Shown: positions 61,214 through 64,000 of the stretch, piece by piece
Layout: the number at the start of each line of letters is the position of its first letter
Numbering within the stretch: position 1 is the stretch's first letter
Source of the DNA: Cordia subcordata
Taxonomy: Eukaryota; Streptophyta; Magnoliopsida; Boraginales; Cordiaceae
Reading direction: 5' to 3'
Assembly (NCBI GenBank): GCA_028554755.1
Contig: JAPTOF010000019.1
Location: forward strand, 4,474,001-4,538,000
Length of the DNA stretch: 64,000 nt
Notes under the pieces: generated by a model
What the model saw: only the letters and a program-made list of their open reading frames with translations
What the model was told of the DNA's origin: nothing
The model's database searches: none
Translations under genes and position numbers: made by a program

Positions 61214-63382
61214 CTAATCAATTTCCCCTTCCTCTACGTCGTTTTCGACATGAGGAGGAGCATTATCAGTTGGTTCTGCTTCTTCCTCCTCATCGTCCAC
61301 CTTCATGTACAACCCGAGTTGTTCCAAAGGATTACTGGATCCGAATTTAAAACTGCCTAACCCATCCTGTGAATGATCTGGGCTGGTCTCATCCACAGAG
61401 CTAGGCAAATGCTCCAAAGGAACACTAGTGCTCAGCATCTCCAGATCTTCAAGGAACCGGGAATTCTCGTTTATTTCAACAGTCTTCTCCATCTGTACAA
61501 GATACGAAAAGCTTTTGAGATCCCCCAAGGCAAACCATTACAGATTAGCGATTTGATGTATTTGCAATCTCCATATTAAGTTACCTTCAACAACGCTTGT
61601 CTAGCAGCTTCTCTTTCGAGCTCTCTTTTCCTTTTGGCTTCCACTGCAGCCTCTTCTGCAGCTCGTCTTCGAGCATCTTCAGCAGCTTTAGCTTCTGCTT
61701 GTAGTCTTGCCTTCTCTGGTTAAATGACATCAATTTTAAGTAACCTCAGTAAGCTTCGCTTGGGAGAACTCTACCGGAAAAATCAGCTTAACAATTCAAG
61801 TTTCTATCATTCACAACCTTTCCTTTTAAGCATTTCAAGTTCCTCCATCTCACGACGCAGTTTCTCAGGGTCGGTCTTCTCAACCTAATACAGTCAGAAG
61901 TTAAATCAATAAAAAGAAAATAATGTCCAGAATAAAAACATTGATACAGATGGATTACAGCAAAAAGTCCATTATCAATAAGCAATCAAGTCGAAAATCA
62001 ACCTGGCCTAGGGTTTTCTCTCGAGCTTTTAAGATGGTGTCTGCGAACCGAATCTTCAGGACAGCAGCCCTGTCGAGCTTCTCAGGAGAGACCTCCCTCT
62101 CAGTTGGACTGCCATTGCCTAGATTGTAAAATGATGATGAATGAGACATGACCATGAGTCCAGAAACTAATCCTCTCAAGTTGTCATTCTTACCTCCCTG
62201 CTGGGTTTCAGATTCAGTTGAGATCGGCATCGTGGCACTTTGTTCAATCTGGGCCACCACGCTTACAGATTCTGTAGAAAATCATGAATAAATTTCAGTC
62301 ACTAGTGTATTCTATAAGTATCAAGTTTTTACCAAGATATTTGCAGAAAATACTTGAAAAGGGACCAGACTGCATCAGATTTATGAGGACAACCACGGGA
62401 TTTCAGTCACTGCATCAGACTTATGCTGCCTAAAATTCTTTTCTAGAAAGCACACAGAAAATCATAGGCTAGCCTGCACAGAACAACACTCTGTAATAGT
62501 TTTGGCCCAAGAGATATACACAAGATTGCAGGAGATCAAAATTAATCTACATCTGATTCTGAGCACATGCACCTGCATCACTTGGACATATAATCTACCA
62601 GACCAACATCAATACATGAATGCATGAGATTTATCAAGTGACAACCACAAAATTGTTACTATCCAATTATAAATGGTACGTGCAAAAATAATGCTGTTAA
62701 AGATCAGCTTGAGCCTCTGAAAGACTCTCCATACAAACTTCCAGTAATTCACTAACACATGCATATGATGTGCAAAAAGGTTCTTGAATTCTTCTCCGCC
62801 CCCCCCCCCTTTCCCTTCCCTTTCTCAAAACACCACCCCCGCCCATTCATAAGATTTATCAAGTGACAACCACAATATTGTTAATCCAATTATACATGGC
62901 ATGTGCAAAATAATGCCCTTAGAAAGCAGCTTGAACTCTGAAAAACTCTCCACAGAAACTTCCAATAATTCACTAACACCTGCATATGATGTGGAAGAAA
63001 GATTCTTGAATTTTCCCCCCCCCCCCCCCGGGGTGACAAACAAAAAAAAAGAACAACCGGAGAAATTTCCACTTGTGGCAAAGAATATCCCATATGCATC
63101 TATCTAAAAAGGAGGCAAGGGGAGGGAGAACAGAACATAATGAAATGTTGAACTCACGATCCCCATGAACCATATCATCATTGGGCTTCCCGTTAAAATC
63201 TCCCACCAAGCCAACATCATTCTGTAAAATAAATAACATTGTTATGGAGTTCCTGTAGCAACTTGACAAGCAATTACACGAAGCTAATCACACTTGCAAT
63301 AACAGAAAACTAAAACCTTAGCATACCTTTGCAGGTGGAGATGCTCGAGGACACTCACTATCCGAAGAACTTCTAGAATTAT
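61214..63382 (-). CDS. GTE-type (bromodomain/ET) transcription factor, C-terminal part
   Basis: Plant BET-like nuclear factor (GTE8/GTE9/GTE10 group). The bromodomain and most of the NET domain would lie beyond the right edge. Seven exons seen on the minus strand: 63382-63327, 63221-63158, 62271-62194, 62118-62003, 61884-61818, 61715-61585 and 61492-61214, all GT-AG with matching phases. The order of text is: [17 protein letters not shown]; then [40 protein letters not shown]; a charged coiled coil ([39 protein letters not shown]); and the family tail [20 protein letters not shown] with an acidic end EEGEID. It probably regulates transcription through acetylated histones (family knowledge). 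The 5' part is missing from the window. Confidence 0.88.
62629..63030. repeat. ~220-bp tandem duplication in a GTE intron
   Basis: Two similar units, about 62629-62849 and 62850-63030, sharing GATTTATCAAGTGACAACC and ACTTCCA(G/A)TAATTCACTAAC. Each ends in a poly(C) run (about 62803 and 63017). It lies in the intron between exons 63221-63158 and 62271-62194. Confidence 0.75.
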
Positions 63383-64000
63383 CTGCGGAAATGGACATGC
63401 AGTAAACTGTTAACGTACAGATATAAAGCACAAAAAGAGAGATAGAAAGTGAAGATTAACTAGAAGGGAGACAACTCTATATATGTAGAGGGCGAGAGCG
63501 AAGGGTAACAGAGACAGCAAGGAGATGCATAGAAAGAGGAAGGATATTAGCTCAACATATGCAAGGGGCTCTTGTGAGACATAATGGACCTCCATCATGT
63601 GGTGTTCCCAGGTGGAAAGACCACATCTAATTAAATGGACAAGCAGCACTTTCAATGCTTGCATATCTCATGCAGTCAAGTCTGACTCTTATTTCTCTCT
63701 TGTTCTGCTTATTAAACCAAAAAGGAACACACACTCCTTATTCATTAAAAAGATATAATAGCTGATGATTTATTATTGTTAGTTGACCACCTCACCTAAA
63801 AGTTTAGAAGTTTAAGTTGTTAGAGAGATGTTCTTCGCACCCCCTCACATGCAAAGGCATCTTGCATATGGACATATTCTTTTCAGATGGGTTTTACTGA
63901 CACACTTCAATCAAATCCGTAATGCATTTTTATGGTTGATTATCCTACTTATATGTGACTCTACAAGACTTCATATTGATTAATAGTTTTCCACTTGACT
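63383..64000 (-). other. GTE intron running to the right edge
   Basis: No further exon could be recognised upstream of 63382 on the minus strand. The region is most simply a long intron. The ORF at 63410-63664 is hydrophobic low-complexity sequence without known domain. Confidence 0.4.

Overview
This is a plant nuclear window, most likely from a core eudicot. The evidence is short GT-AG introns, AT-rich spacers full of MITEs, tRNA-derived SINEs and a LINE tail, and plant-specific families: a DYW-class PPR protein, NBP35 of plant type, cytosolic GAPC with 11 exons, LHT-type amino acid permeases, and a GTE bromodomain/ET-factor C-terminus. I cannot name the species.

Layout. 1-1631: 3' part of a DYW PPR gene (+). 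1855-2399: hAT-type MITE. 3009-4770: NBP35 (+, three exons). 4771-8877: spacer with several MITEs, including two Tourist-like copies joined at one TAA. 8878-16786: a 7.9-kb Mutator-like element (MULE) with long terminal inverted repeats, a 9-bp target duplication, arrays of a 19-bp palindrome at both ends, a broken transposase gene (+) and a broken plant-mobile-domain (PMD) gene (-). 17504-20598: cytosolic GAPDH (+). 23201-24821: a foldback-like element with complex arms. 27041-27880: prohibitin (-), divergent from the mitochondrial ribosomal protein mL54 gene (+, CDS 30270-30671). 34346-36711: ankyrin-repeat protein (+, two exons). 36712-44214: AT-rich gene desert with two SINEs and a MITE. 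44215-59149: three tandem LHT-like amino acid transporter genes (+), with a LINE remnant between copies two and three. 61214-63382: 3' part of a GTE-type gene (-), running off the right edge.

How the genes relate. Most are unrelated housekeeping genes. Two groupings are informative. Prohibitin and mL54 are both mitochondrial proteins, sit head to head, have CT-rich leaders, and share an intergenic region with TGGGCC Site II motifs and a telo-box. The LHT genes arose by tandem duplication with part of the flanking GTE gene, because GTE-like fragments lie in both LHT spacers and copies two and three share downstream flank.

The strongest candidate for an unusual system is the MULE/PMD composite with palindrome-rich ends. 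Its boundaries can be read directly. Its function is inference.
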